A stretch of DNA of 64,000 bases from Liopterus haemorrhoidalis (GCA_963971575.1 OZ020616.1:32282306-32346305); one strand, 5' to 3'. Shown: positions 33,476 through 44,859, numbered from the stretch's first letter. Numbers and translations are program-made. The notes: a model not told the origin generated them from the letters alone.

Positions 33476-35026
33476 TTAGTTCTTTTTAGTCGGTTGCAAT
33501 TTTTTAGTGATTCGGGTGAATTTATTTTTGATTTTGCTATCAGTTACTAGCGGATATAGCTCTTGTAACATTGTTGCTAATTTTTCAGTGTCTGAAGTAT
33601 AATCTTCTGCTAAGGATTTGACGTCGGTATGTCCCTGTGAATTTTCTAGAAAGTCATGGAGTTTATCATATGTTAGAACATATTTGTCGGGATTTTCAGT
33701 TATTTCCTTTTGTAGTGTAGTGAATGTTTCGTTTTTAGAGATGAGGGATTTTGGTCTTTTTTGTTTCTGTATTTCAAGATGTTGTTCATTTTCTTGGGTC
33801 AGGTTTTCATCTGAGCTTGTTGATATCATTGGCCTTTTTGTAGATGATTTATTTAAGATTTTATTTAAGAAATGCTGGATTTCTTCCGCTTCCTTTTTAC
33901 TTATATTTTTGAGAGTCTCGGAGTTAAACTGTTGTGTTTTAGAGTGTGTTTTTGATTTTTCTTGCGTGTCTTGTGTTTCTTGTGAAGTATTTAGTTGTGT
34001 TGGGGTGTCTTCATGTTCTTTTGTTGATTTTTGAATATTTTGTAGTTGATCTTGAGTTATGATATTTTCTGTTTGCTCAATAAGTTCGCTTACTTTGTCT
34101 GTTGTTTGGCTTATGTTTTGAGAACATAATATGTTGCTGGAAACTAGTTGTGAGTTTTCTTTTTCGTATTGTGAATTCGTTATAGGATTAGCCTGTGTTA
34201 GTATTTCTTGTGGTTCGATTTCTGTCATGTTGTGTGGTGTGTTTGGCTGTGTGAGTGCCGTGGGGGTGTCTATTCCACTTGTTTGATTCTGTGTTAGCAC
34301 ATTATTTACTTGTTGTGTAGAATGTATTGTTTCAGCGATTTGGTGATTTATGGTGTTGGGTGTTTGGGTGCCGTTGGGTTGTTCATTGTTGTTGCATCTG
34401 TCCTCGGAGTGGCCCCATTTTTTGCATTTCAGGCATATGGTGTCAATTTTAAGGAATATTCGGTACATTAAATTTTCGTATTCGAATAAAATTGTTTCGG
34501 GAATATTCGTGTTGTTTGGTTCTATATATACATTTCGCTTAAAGCCATAAATATGTTCGTAACCGTCTTTTTTTATTCCTAGGCGTATAAAATGCAGTTC
34601 AGACATTAATTTTATGTTATATTTACGCAGTTCATTTTCTATAATTTTATTTGGAATTGATGGACAGACGTTTGATATTATTAATCTCAGATTTGGGTTG
34701 GTCATACGTCTTATTTTGACGATAGTATTGTCTATTTTGATGGTGTTATTTTCGGTTATAAGTTTATCTACGAAGTATTTTGATTTTAGGAATATACATA
34801 TCCTATTTTTAAATATTTTTTGCGCATGTTCAATATTTTGTGGTCCAATTATATCTCCTATTGCGAATAGACATAATTCGGGATGTATATTATCAGCGCC
34901 ATCTATTATAATGGCTTGTTGTTTATCTGGGTAACTATTAGGTGTTAATGTAGTTTTCTTTTTAACTTGGTTAGCATAAGTTGATGTGTTAATACCGGTG
35001 GATGTCGATGGCTGTTGGTCATTCAT
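33476..35026 (-). CDS. I-type LINE ORF1, nucleic-acid-binding protein
   Basis: The frame has 516 codons and starts at the ATG at 35026. Residues 90-200 resemble the RNA-recognition part of jockey/I ORF1 proteins (RLIISNVCPSIPNKIIENEL). One CCHC knuckle, CLKCKKWGHSEDRC, follows near residue 200. A long Gln/Asn/Thr-rich linker (about 215-400) and a C-terminal helical part complete it. ORF1 proteins coat the LINE RNA. The frame is intact and followed closely by ORF2, suggesting coupled translation. Confidence 0.85.
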   Translation of the reverse strand: MNDQQPSTSTGINTSTYANQVKKKTTLTPNSYPDKQQAIIIDGADNIHPELCLFAIGDIIGPQNIEHAQKIFKNRICIFLKSKYFVDKLITENNTIKIDNTIVKIRRMTNPNLRLIISNVCPSIPNKIIENELRKYNIKLMSELHFIRLGIKKDGYEHIYGFKRNVYIEPNNTNIPETILFEYENLMYRIFLKIDTICLKCKKWGHSEDRCNNNEQPNGTQTPNTINHQIAETIHSTQQVNNVLTQNQTSGIDTPTALTQPNTPHNMTEIEPQEILTQANPITNSQYEKENSQLVSSNILCSQNISQTTDKVSELIEQTENIITQDQLQNIQKSTKEHEDTPTQLNTSQETQDTQEKSKTHSKTQQFNSETLKNISKKEAEEIQHFLNKILNKSSTKRPMISTSSDENLTQENEQHLEIQKQKRPKSLISKNETFTTLQKEITENPDKYVLTYDKLHDFLENSQGHTDVKSLAEDYTSDTEKLATMLQELYPLVTDSKIKNKFTRITKKLQPTKKN

Positions 35027-35323
35027 CGTTATCAGTTGAGCGGGTTAATTCAAGTAATGAACGTTCGGACTGACATAATATTTATGTTAGCAATAGTTCA
35101 CTCACCTGAAGTTGTCACTCAAAATTTTGATTTTTATTTTGTGTTTTAATGGATTATTTGGTAAAGGATGTGAAGAGATATTATTCAGGATTAACAAGGA
35201 TGTTAGGATTAATATGTGCTATACTTTGGGATGTAAGTATAATTAAAGATTATTAGTTAAATAAATAAAGAATATCACTAGCTGTTGTCACGTGTTTCAC
35301 TACTCTCTATTCAAACTCTCAAT

Positions 35324-35647
35324 GGATGTTGTTCTTTTTTTATTATGTTTTGACTTAAGACATCCTTCGCGATGAAATTTATTAACTAGTCTTGAAATTG
35401 TAGAGGGATTTGGTATTGGCCGATCTGGATAAGTTGCACTAAATACAGCAAGAACTTTTCTTAAACTCATTTGGGAATTATACCAAGTTACCATCATTAT
35501 TTTTTCTTCATCTGTATATACATGTTGATTAATTTTTAAATCAGTAATGAGCGAAAGTATACACACTAATTGTCTATGTTGCAAATGAAAATGAACACGA
35601 TTTATATTGCTGTCAAAAACTGTATCCATGGTAATGACATAGTACAT
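35324..35647 (-). pseudogene. Mariner transposase, N-terminal half
   Basis: From about 35629 the frame reads MDTVFDSNINRVHFHLQHR, encoded by the inverted repeat itself. It continues VYTDEEKIMMVTWYNSQMS and IPNPSTISRLVNKFHREGCL (a helix-turn-helix) and stops at the LINE insertion in KKRTTS. The codons rejoin in frame at 29473 (KKRTTS|HVLTEEK). Confidence 0.8.
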
Positions 35648-35728
35648 GTTGCATAAAAGAATAAATTCACTGTATAATAAATGTATCTAATAACATTTGT
35701 AAATTGTATTTTGCCAGCAGACATCTTT

Positions 35729-36926
35729 AATGGGTTTACATTGGTAGAGTAGAAGAGCTAGTATCTAGCGCAAGTAACTAGAAACTAGTTACTATCTCTA
35801 TGTAAAAAGTTGACAATATGAGTATTAGAGTACTAGCTTCTAGTAGTATAGCTAGGATAGCAGCTTGCTCGTTGAGATATTTTCTAGCTACTATCTTTTC
35901 CCCCACTACGCAAAATTGATTCATTTCAAATTGGCGGCAAGCGGTAACCTGTCATAACAAATAGAAAAAAAAAAAAACACTTATCAGGAAGGTTATAATT
36001 TATTTACATAAATTGTTTAATATTTCTGGATAGTAAGTGTCAAAACACATTTGACATCTTCACTATGATTTTGTTGTGCAATTATCTTTTTGCAAAAAAT
36101 AGTTTATGAATATTAATATACATCGTCGCCGGCGTGATGCCTTTAAAAAATGGTATTTTGTATTACATCATTTCTTGTGGAGGAAATAACTGATTGTCTT
36201 ATTGAAGAAATCGGTACAGATTGTAAGCCTAAACGAAAATGGGTTAAAAAATTGATGACAAATTAATTGATGATTTCTGAAATCATCTGTGAAATAACTG
36301 CCTTTGATACACGAAAAAGAAGTTGTAGACTAGGATTACTATTTTACTATAGGAAATAAAGCATTAAATCCAATTTTATTCTTGCTGGAATCGCACCCCT
36401 CATTAGTGTATCAGTTCGTTGTATTAATGGACTCACTAAATTTAATAGCCTATTAAAATCATATGGTGTCATTCTTAAACACAGTCTGTACTAATTTTAA
36501 TCTTCCATAGCTAATTCACGAAATAGAAGGGCTGATGCGCCATGGGTAGCTCTTCTATCAATCCATTTTTTAACCCATTTTCGTTTAGGCTTTCATTCTG
36601 TACCGATTTCTTCAATAAGTCTATCTGTTATTTCCTCCACAAGAAATGATGTAATAAAAAATACCATTTTTTAATGGCATCACGCTGGCGACGATGTATA
36701 TTAATATTCATATAATATTGTTTGCAAAAATATAATTGCACAACACAATCACAGTGAAGATGTCAAATGTGTTTCGACACTTACTATTCAGAAAATAAGA
36801 TAGTATGCCAATTGTGTACGAATACCTACTATCCCGAAAATAAGATAGTAGAGTAAAACGCGCAGAACTTGCGCTAATTACTTACTTTAGTAAGAGCTCT
36901 TTTACTCTACCAATGTAAACCCGGCA
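35729..36926. mobile_element. Harbinger-derived foldback element
   Basis: The inverted ends GGGTTTACATTGGTAGAGTA enclose a 1.2 kb unit whose arms (36035-36250 and 36560-36800) are also inverted copies. The - strand of the right half encodes KRKWVKKWIDRRATHGAS, TPYDFNRLLNLVSPLIQRTD and MRGAIPARIKLDLML with two stops. That is the N-terminal part of a PIF/Harbinger (HARBI1-type) transposase. It is non-autonomous. Confidence 0.8.
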
Positions 36927-37294
36927 TTATTGCCTTGCAAACTTAAATATTTGGTACTAAATAGCCGGAAGTTTAATTGTTAGGGTAATACGGATTTAAT
37001 ATACTTATTTAGGAATTTCCAAATTCTGAACATCTTATGCTAGATGAAAATTCATATAAGGGTGCATTTACCTATTGACAATATTATTTCGTTTATGTAT
37101 TCAAAATAACAGTGTTTGTACTAAACATATTTTATTTTAGCCATGTTATATTTACTCTATTTATACCAAAAAAAAAAAAAAAAAAAAACAGCTGTGGCCA
37201 CCACAGGACCGACCGCCATCGTAAAGTACTTATATAAAATACATTATAGCAGTAGAGTAGAAATAACTTGGCCTAATATTTTCTTACAGAGATA

Positions 37295-37350
37295 TTATTT
37301 ATCATGACCATGGAAACGTTACATATAAGTATGAAAAAATTGAAAAAAAA
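37295..37350 (-). repeat. Fragment of the ACTTGCCC-ended element
   Basis: This is the reverse complement of 22635-22690 (ATGACCATGGAAACGTTACA). Only this piece is present. Confidence 0.6.
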
Positions 37351-37356
37351 ATTCTG

Positions 37357-37486
37357 AAAGCAAGCTCGGAGTGCTTCGAGTCACTCTGTTTAACTCCAGA
37401 GCGTTCGAGAAAATGTCTAAGCGCGTTTCCTCGAGCGATCTTGAGTTAAATAGAGTGACTAGGAACACTCCGAGTTTGCTTCCTGA
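37357..37486. repeat. Long hairpin (palindromic MITE-like)
   Basis: The left arm (AGCAAGCTCGGAGTGCTTCG, AGTCACTCTGTTTAACTC) and the right arm (GAGTTAAATAGAGTGACTAG, ACACTCCGAGTTTGCTTCC) pair imperfectly over about 40 bp around a 45-bp loop. Confidence 0.7.
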
Positions 37487-37894
37487 ACCCACTCATTGTT
37501 TAGGGAGGCGGTGTCGACGTTCTGAATTGATATCACAATTTTACAAAATAAACAACTATATATTCACAACTATATATTTAAATATGTTATGGATACTTTG
37601 TTTATCACGGTTTTAACTATCGAGATTTTGAAAGTCCTGCACCCAAAATCGATGTAAGTAACTTGCTTAATTAGTCTTCGAAGATACATTGGATAAATGA
37701 ATCGAAGAAATTATTATTATTGGAAAACATCTTTGTTTTGAGATTGATGCACACAATGTTCGAGAGGTAATGACGATCGCCTTGAAATTCACAGGAATTT
37801 AAAGAAGTCGTTACGAACATATGTATAGTAAACCCCTGTACAGGTTTCCGTTCAACTACAGTTAAAGGTCTGTTTGGTCGCTAGGTTCACTAAT

Positions 37895-38501
37895 ACCCTT
37901 TTCACACTAGAACTTTAAGACGAGTGAACTTAAAGTTCACCGATGTTTAACATCGGTATGCTTTCACACTTGATGTTTAAATCTCCGGTGCTGCCTTCTG
38001 CTACAGTAATTTTGTTTTTAAGTTACCGTCAGGAAATTACTAGTTTTGAACTGTCTGCGCAGATGCACATTTTGAATTATTATAAACAAATATGGATATT
38101 TCATTTCATTCTACAATAAATACACTACAATAAAGAATATATTACACCTGTATTAACATATCGTCGATACACTGTATCTCAATTATTGTAGACCTGTAAC
38201 TCTGTATTGTATTAAATACACTATTAAAATATATAATTTTATTATAAAAATAAGTATAAACTTCTTATAACGTCGATATAATATAGTATTCTTGTTTATG
38301 ATAATATAAAATGTTGACAGCACAAATTCAAACAGTATTTTTTTATAATAGAAATTATGTTGGCAATGCGGACTATGTTTAATACGCAGATTTGCGTACT
38401 AAAGCTTGCTTGATTTAAACCGAGGCCATACGCCTTAACACCAACACTTTAACTCTCATTCACTTTAACATCCAAACTTAAACATCTGGTGTGAAAAGGG
38501 T
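37895..38501. mobile_element. MITE with ACCCTTTTCACAC ends
   Basis: The ends ACCCTTTTCACACTAGA and (complement) ACCCTTTTCACACCAGA enclose about 607 bp. Inner repeats of TTTAA and CATC words extend the inverted match. No coding capacity is seen and the family is not identified. Confidence 0.7.
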
Positions 38502-39924
38502 ATAGGTTAGGAGGCTCATGGGGCTGACTTCACTTTTGTTCTGGTGATGCTGATAGATGACTGTTCCGTTCTGATTTGAAATTACCACACTTACCATTTT
38601 TAATCAGTAAGATGTAATAATCAGCGCGATTATTACGGCTTGCACTTTCGCGACGTGCTGAGGCTCGAGATTTTATATTATATACCCAAATTTTGTGGTA
38701 TTTTGCTTTCAACTGACTTCGCGTGTTAACCGCAACGGTAGTGTGCTGTTCATGACTCATGTTTTTATAAACCTGGCACAACAGTTCACCACTATTGGCA
38801 ATATTTATACAAATTCTGCCTCCTCACAATGAAACAACTATTTGAAAAACACTATAGGAAAAATAAATCTACAATTACACAGATAGGCTGCTGACTTGAG
38901 TTGGGTTGAATTGGCTACATTACGGTCTTAACATGTCACATCGGTGTTACTAAATTGGAGCCACTTGCCTAACAAAAATAACTCATAAATAAAAATATGC
39001 CGCCGGTTGCCTACGAAGCGCAGGGACCCTAGTTCGAAACCCCCCCACCTCCTTCAATTATATATTTGAATTATATATTTTTAAATAAAAATACCTAATT
39101 AGATTTTTATGTCTGTTCCTTTAAATTTGCCGGTGTGTGTAGAAAAAATTAGGGGCAATGTCGTTTTTTTCTTGTCGAATGTGTACTACAGCACTTAAAA
39201 CATCTTTTTTGCCATTTTAGATAACAAGAAACCAGTTTTTTAAAGTTCGAGAGGTTATGCAAAATAACGTGTAGATATAAACTTAGTGCTCATACAAATC
39301 TAACATACGGATAGTAGCGTGATATGGAGCATTCTTACGTACCCACACAACATCCGTCCATTTGAGTGAATATATATGCGTAAATCTTTGATTTCTCGGT
39401 GACGTCATGAGTTAAAAATTCAACTATCGAAATTGTCTGTTCCTACTGGAGTATTTTGTAATCTAAGATACGTGCCAGATATGTAGGTTTAGATGAGTAC
39501 AGACAGGATGGTAGTTGCAGGTATACGGTGGTATATGGTGAATATCTTCTGTTTTAATTCGAATTAGTAGCGTATACCCTGTGCTTTTCTAATTTTCAAT
39601 ATGTTAAAAGAGGTTACTCAAGGCCGTATACCCTTTGATTTTTACTATATATTATATACTTTACGACTACAGTACTGAGTACTGTGACGGTTGGAGAATT
39701 TATGTACTGGCCATTTTATTCGTCTTGCCCTACGTTGTGTTTTTTAAGATTATTAAGTCGGTTCGTTCTTGGAGCGGGAAGCTATGTCTACAAAGAAATG
39801 CCGGGACACATTCAAATCAAATAGTTAATTAACGGTCTAGTCATTCAGAAATAGTACAAACAGGTAGGGGTACCTCTACGGTTGTGAGGCGTATAGATCC
39901 GAGTAATATTGCGGGAAGGGTGAT
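38502..39924. other. Non-coding stretch in the predicted IR intron
   Basis: A tRNA-like tail (GACCCTAGTTCGAAACCCCC, 39027-39047) may be a SINE relic. The remaining sequence shows no domain, RNA gene or repeat. Confidence 0.4.
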
Positions 39925-40420
39925 CATAATCACCCGAATTTCAACGTGGCGTGCGAAACAAGACCTTAATGGTCGTTGTATTCACAACTAGTCCACGTAG
40001 AGATTACTCATGGCGAAGAAAACCCGACGGAAGTTCACGAGGGAGCGCGGAATACGAGTAACTTCAACGTGACGTGCGAAACAAGCCCGTAATGGTCGTT
40101 GTATTCACAACTGGTCCACGTAGAGATTACTCATGCCGAAGACAACCCGACGGAAGTTCACGAGGGAGCGCGGAACGCGAATAACTTCAACGAGACGTTT
40201 GAAACAAGCCCGTAATGGTCATTGTATTCACAACTAGTCCACGTAGAGATTACTCATGGCGAAGACAAACCGACGGAAGTTCACGAGGGAGCGCGGAACG
40301 CGAGTAACTTCAACGTAACGTGCAAAACAAGCCCGTAATGGTCGTTATATTCACAACTGGTCCACGTAGAGATTACTCATGGCAAAGCGAACCCGGTGGA
40401 GGTTGAGTTCACGAGTACGT
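39925..40420 (+). repeat. 123-bp minisatellite, four units
   Basis: The word ACTTCAACG (first copy ATTTCAACG) starts at 39938, 40061, 40184 and 40307, giving an exact 123-bp period. Units contain GGTCCACGTAGAGATTACTC and CCGACGGAAGTTCACGAGGG and differ by a few substitutions. The array is clearly GC-richer than its surroundings. The period is a multiple of three, but no long frame runs through it. Confidence 0.9.
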
Positions 40421-41541
40421 AGTGTGCGTTATGACGGGCTGTCTCTGCCTGCCCCTCTTTTGAGCTTGTACATAAAACATTAACAAAATCCAGACACATA
40501 AAATAGTTACTAATTTCTCACGACACAGACCTGTTAACTCTATTTGACACATTTGGGTTGTAACCCTAAAAAAAATGGTTTATTAGAATCTTTAGTTAAA
40601 CACTAGACATATTTAAAAATAACCAATATATCAATTGGTGAACAGATGTAAAATGTCACCACTGCGGTCAATGTTTTATGACGCCTACTTATATAGTTTT
40701 TGTGTGTATCCCTTTTGAGAAATCCGACACCCCTATAACCGAACATCTGGTACCAGGTATAAGCCAGTTTCAGTTAATATTTGGAATGCGTAATAAATGA
40801 TAAACATGAAAAATAAAAAATTAAATGGGGTACCAGTGACTGTACCATCACAGTACTTTCTTATAACGTACTAGTACGAAAATATAACTGTACTCTGTGC
40901 AGGAATTAGCTAAATGTTCGTTACTTTATAAGAGGGATTTTGTTGGGATTTCAAATTTTTATTAAACTACCTAAATTGGACTTATTACTAACTACCACTA
41001 AAGACAGTTATTACAATTCATGTAGTTCATACTAGTCGAGGTATTTGATTACTTAAATCATTCAGTATCTCCACTTGAGCTCAATCACTCGTCTAACTCT
41101 GCTCTCAAGTTTAAAGCATCAAACTAACTTCCCGACGACCCTAACTATCCCGAAGAACAGACTCAACTGCTTGATTAAGATACTCCGATTTCAAGTAGCG
41201 CATCTTATTTAGCAAACCTTATTTCCTTCTATAAAATTCTAACATTTTCGGATTATATTTCGTTCAAAGGTTGCTTTCTTGCCTCGGGTCTAATGCACTC
41301 TTTTGTAAGGTCGTATTTTATTTTATTTTATTTTATTTTATTTTATTTTATTTTGTTCGGAACACAAACAGGACAGGCCCAGCGAAGTGTTCACTACTAC
41401 ATAATTACAGTGTTATTCGTAACAATATTTATATTGTTTTATAGTTTATGTATTTAATTTAAAATGTAATAAAAATTTATTATCTACTTTGTACAATATT
41501 CAAATGTTAAAAACTAATTTTAAGTGATTTCTTATTTTTAG
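40421..41541. other. Non-coding stretch with (ATTTT)n
   Basis: An (ATTTT)n run of about nine units lies at 41308-41353. The sequence ends in a TTTTTAG splice acceptor at 41535-41541. Nothing else is recognised. Confidence 0.6.
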
Positions 41542-43116
41542 AACAACAATTGGAATTCGTTGGATTATTTTAATTTTATATTTATTTTCGCTGAGTCAAC
41601 AATCAGTTCATTGGAGAAAATATTAAACTGCTTTAAAACATCTTATATCTGGAGACCAACATCGAAAATTGTTATAATCTTGCAAGAAGAAACTACTCGA
41701 GAAATTATAACTGATTTCATTCATTTCGTATGGAGTCGAAAGATGCTAAACGTTGTCATAGTTGCATGGATGAATAACAATGTACAAGTTATTAGATTTA
41801 ATCCCTATTTGGACAACTTTTTTGATTATTCTTCAGACAAACAGATATTCTATGAAAAAACATTTAATTTATATGGATATAATTTGAATGCAATTCTTAT
41901 AAGATCAGAGGATCATTCCAAGGTGTGGATGAAAGAATTTGGTAATGAAACTTTGTATTTAGGAAAGGATAGTTACTTAATCAAAACTATCGTGCAACGC
42001 TGTAATGGTAGTTTAGAAATATATAATTTAGATAAATACTTTGGTATGGGAAATCCGTGGCGAACTGCAAACTTTAACCAGAAAGAATATTTAAAAATGC
42101 CATTCATTAATAATTACAGCATAGATTTTGTATTGGATTCACAAGAGTTTTTAATTAATAATACAACTGATGTCCTCTATCCACATGGTAGAGATGACTG
42201 GGTTGCAATTATACCTAAAGCCAAAAAGCTTTCCCAATTTAGTTATTTAATAATTGTTTTAAAAGAAGGTTTTTTTTACATAGTTATGTTTTTTGTATTT
42301 ATTTGCCCTATAATATGGACTTTTATAAGAGTTATTGAAAATATAATTAATGGAAGAAAAAAAGAAGTTCTACATTCACTAGTCCTTATAGCTTTAAACA
42401 ATTTTCGTATCACACTGGGGTCTGGTATAAATCGTATTTCTGATTATTTCAGTGAAAACCTTTTTCTGATTTGGTTATTATGCTCTAATGTAATAATTAG
42501 CAATTGTTTCCAATCTATATTAATTTCTGTCTTAACTCTTACTGAATATGAACCGGAAATTGACACTCTGAAAGATTTAACAGAGTCTTCAATAATTGTT
42601 AGATCATCATAAGCAATTGTTAATTTTTTAAAAGAATATTATAAACTTTACGCAGATGGTGAATTAGTAAGAAAATTGGGATATCTAAATATGTCTTTAT
42701 ACTATCACATACAGCATAACATATCGCTTGTACCTCGTGATAGTGCCCTAGTTCTTAATTATGATCGCGCCGAGGTTCTATCCAGGGAACTGTTATGTTT
42801 CCATATTGTAAAAGAAAGTTATTTTCCACAATTTCTTGCGTTTCATATTGTAAAAGGATCGCCTTATAAAGATATGTTGGAGAGATACGTGCCACGTATT
42901 GTGGAAGCTGGATTATATGACTTTTGGAAAGAACACACTATATATTTACATATTTTAGAAAATGGCGGACCTGAGAAATTAGACCCTGAGGGCTTTAAAA
43001 GGATATCGTTATCAAAATTTAGAGGGTGTTTTTATATTTTGATGATTGGTTTAGCACAAAGTTTTATTGCTTTCATTATAGAACTTATTACTGCTAGAGT
43101 GTATGCTACTCACTAA
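41542..43116 (+). pseudogene. IR gene A, exon 2, with one in-frame stop
   Basis: After the acceptor TTTTTAG the frame reads NNNWNSLDYFNFIFIFAEST and stays open for 525 codons, apart from a TAA at 42610-42612 (about residue 464 of the joined protein). The ligand-binding lobe includes VIILQEETTREI and VLYPHGRDDWVAIIPKAKK. M1 is YIVMFFVFICPIIWTF, M3 is NLFLIWLLCSNVIISNC, and M4 is ILMIGLAQSFIAFIIELI. Homology to the intact IR continues without a frame change past the stop (VNFLKEYYKLYADGEL). The stop sits where the intact copy has Lys, so a single A-to-T change explains it. Readthrough is known for an IR in Drosophila sechellia, so function cannot be excluded. Confidence 0.85.
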
Positions 43117-43799
43117 TTAATTTCTAAATGATTTTTTAGGATTTTAAAGTTTAAATTAAGAAACTATTATACCGCCACTAATAATGTGAGTCTATCTGTT
43201 TATCTGTGCGGTTAAAATTGTGGTAAAACAACTGGACGTAGGTAGTTGTCTAACTCAGAAACAATATTAAGAGTATCAAAAATTCCCTTAATATGGCCGT
43301 ACATATTTTTAATTTCATCGTGCAAGGCTATAATGTTGTCTTCAAGAATGAAGATTCGGCTTGCACAGGTACCCCAGGCGGAGTGTGGAATCTAACGTCA
43401 GCAGGATAAAACGAAGATGACGGCGCCCTTTAAAACAAACGCCAAAGAGGAGCAGCACGCAGTTATATATTTTTTGTATATTCATCGAAAGAGGTAACAA
43501 TAGTACGGGGAACTTGTTTGTCACTTCAGGGTAGCATATGAAATTTTAAATTAGTGTGTCAAACGTGACTAATGCAGCTCTGTGCTCTCTGTGCCACTCG
43601 TATGGTTATTAAAGTGACAAACAACTATTTCTATATTTTTGTTGCATCCTCCAATGAATATCTCCCAGTTTTCACCTTCAGTACTCAAAAAATGGATTAA
43701 TGTTTGCTGCTTCTATTTGCAGCATGTTCATAAGGGTGCCGTTATATTGAGGCCTGCTGCCGTCACAATTTGTGCACCGGTCGGTATACATGCAAACGT
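43117..43799. other. Non-coding stretch
   Basis: Downstream of IR gene A. The - strand at 43210-43345 has a short open stretch (IIALHDEIKNMYGHIKGIF) that looks like retroelement-derived coiled sequence, but I cannot assign it. Confidence 0.35.
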
Positions 43800-43925
43800 T
43801 TTATTGTAATAATATCAATTAAAACACACAGATTCAAGCACAAACGAACATTTATTACAACGTCTGTTTACAATCTGTCACATATTTGTCATCATGTTTT
43901 AGTTGCTATCGTTACATATTACAAA
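43800..43925 (+). repeat. Dispersed repeat, copy 2
   Basis: Same family and orientation as 13875-14012 (AATTAAAACACACAGATTCAA, TTTACAATCTGTCACATAT). Confidence 0.6.
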
Positions 43926-44079
43926 GGACAACCAACAACTAGTCCTGATTCTAATATGGCCAAAATAAAACAACTCACTATTCTTACACGGCCGTTCTGC
44001 TCCTGCCGCGTCCTCAAGTTATCTTCAAAATTTAATAACTGCAAATTAAAGCAGAGAAAATGAAACATTATGCTAGTTT

Positions 44080-44515
44080 TTCCGCACTCCACGAGGTTCC
44101 TGAACATGCTTGGGAAAATGAACACTATTTCCAATGGAAATATGCTATATTAATGTATGAGGAAAACAATTTCTAGAGAAAATTGAAAGAGTCTGCTTTC
44201 ATCGAAAACTCTGGAGATGCTGTCAGCCAAGCCAGCATAGAATTTCCTCAACTCTGGCTTTCCATTATTCAAAACAATCCTTTTAATCCTCAAGTCACTA
44301 ATCCGGTAACAAACAACTCATTACCACACAATAATGTGACAAACAACCTTAATCCGGTCGTTAATCCTCAGCAGGTAGTCCCATCCCTACCCATACCTGA
44401 TCCTAACCACCCAACCAATAGCAACGCACCTATAACCTGCTCCCACTCTTACAATACTCGGTATAAAAACTCGAAGAAAACTGAAATGTTTATCACTTCT
44501 CGTGATCGCTGAAGA
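44080..44515 (+). pseudogene. Penelope-like element, C-terminal coding remnant
   Basis: The + strand reads HAWENEHYFQWKYAILMYEE, a stop, then RKLKESAFIENSGDAVSQAS and IEFPQLWLSIIQ. This is the R-KES-I block that follows the GIY-YIG domain in some Penelope proteins. A Pro/Asn-rich tail ending SYNTRYKNSKK follows. The RT and nuclease are missing. A hammerhead-like motif follows at once. Confidence 0.6.
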
Positions 44516-44546
44516 CGGAAACAGATTGTTGAGCAGTTTCCGAAAC
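44509..44546 (+). other. Hammerhead-like motif at a Penelope 3' end
   Basis: CTGAAGA, a perfect 6-bp stem (GGAAAC/GTTTCC) and GAAAC follow in order, with GTCC next. Penelope-like elements carry hammerhead ribozymes in their terminal repeats. One core base differs from CTGATGA, so activity is doubtful. Confidence 0.45.
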
Positions 44547-44859
44547 GTCCGAATTTATTTTTTATATTACTCTTGAAGTATTATATCTTTTTGATACTAA
44601 TACTCATTATATTGTACTATTCTAGCCTAGTACTATGAGCAATGGCAAACGTCCCAAATAAAGGTGTCCGCATTAAACTTCTCAGGTACGCCACTGTTGT
44701 AAAATTTATCTATAAGTTTGTATTTCAATATTTTCTTTTATTTTCTTTATGGATTTTGAATTAGTAAGTGAATTGGAAGAAACCGAAATTAATACTAATA
44801 TAATTAATAATATAAATGAATTTAACTTTCAACTTTAAATTTAATTGTTCAAATAAAAT

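Larger units (their letters stand above)
29474..35323 (-). mobile_element. Complete-looking I-type LINE (two ORFs)
   Basis: The element is 5.85 kb, with a 5' untranslated region (35323-35027), ORF1, a 26-bp spacer, ORF2, and a 3' region with TA-rich simple repeats and an A tail (T-run at 29466-29485 on +). An 18-bp duplication, GGATGTTGTTCTTTTTTT, flanks it at 29456-29473 and 35324-35341. Both reading frames are open, so it may be recent or competent. Confidence 0.9.
28415..35672 (-). mobile_element. Mariner (DD41D-type) split by an I-type LINE
   Basis: Inverted ends of about 100 bp (28415-28516 and 35572-35672) begin CAGTGAATTTATTC and are flanked by TA. Without the 5.9 kb LINE the mariner is about 1.4 kb. 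The transposase starts within or near the right inverted repeat and reads leftwards. It lies 140 bp after the IR exon 1 donor, so inside the predicted intron. Confidence 0.88.
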
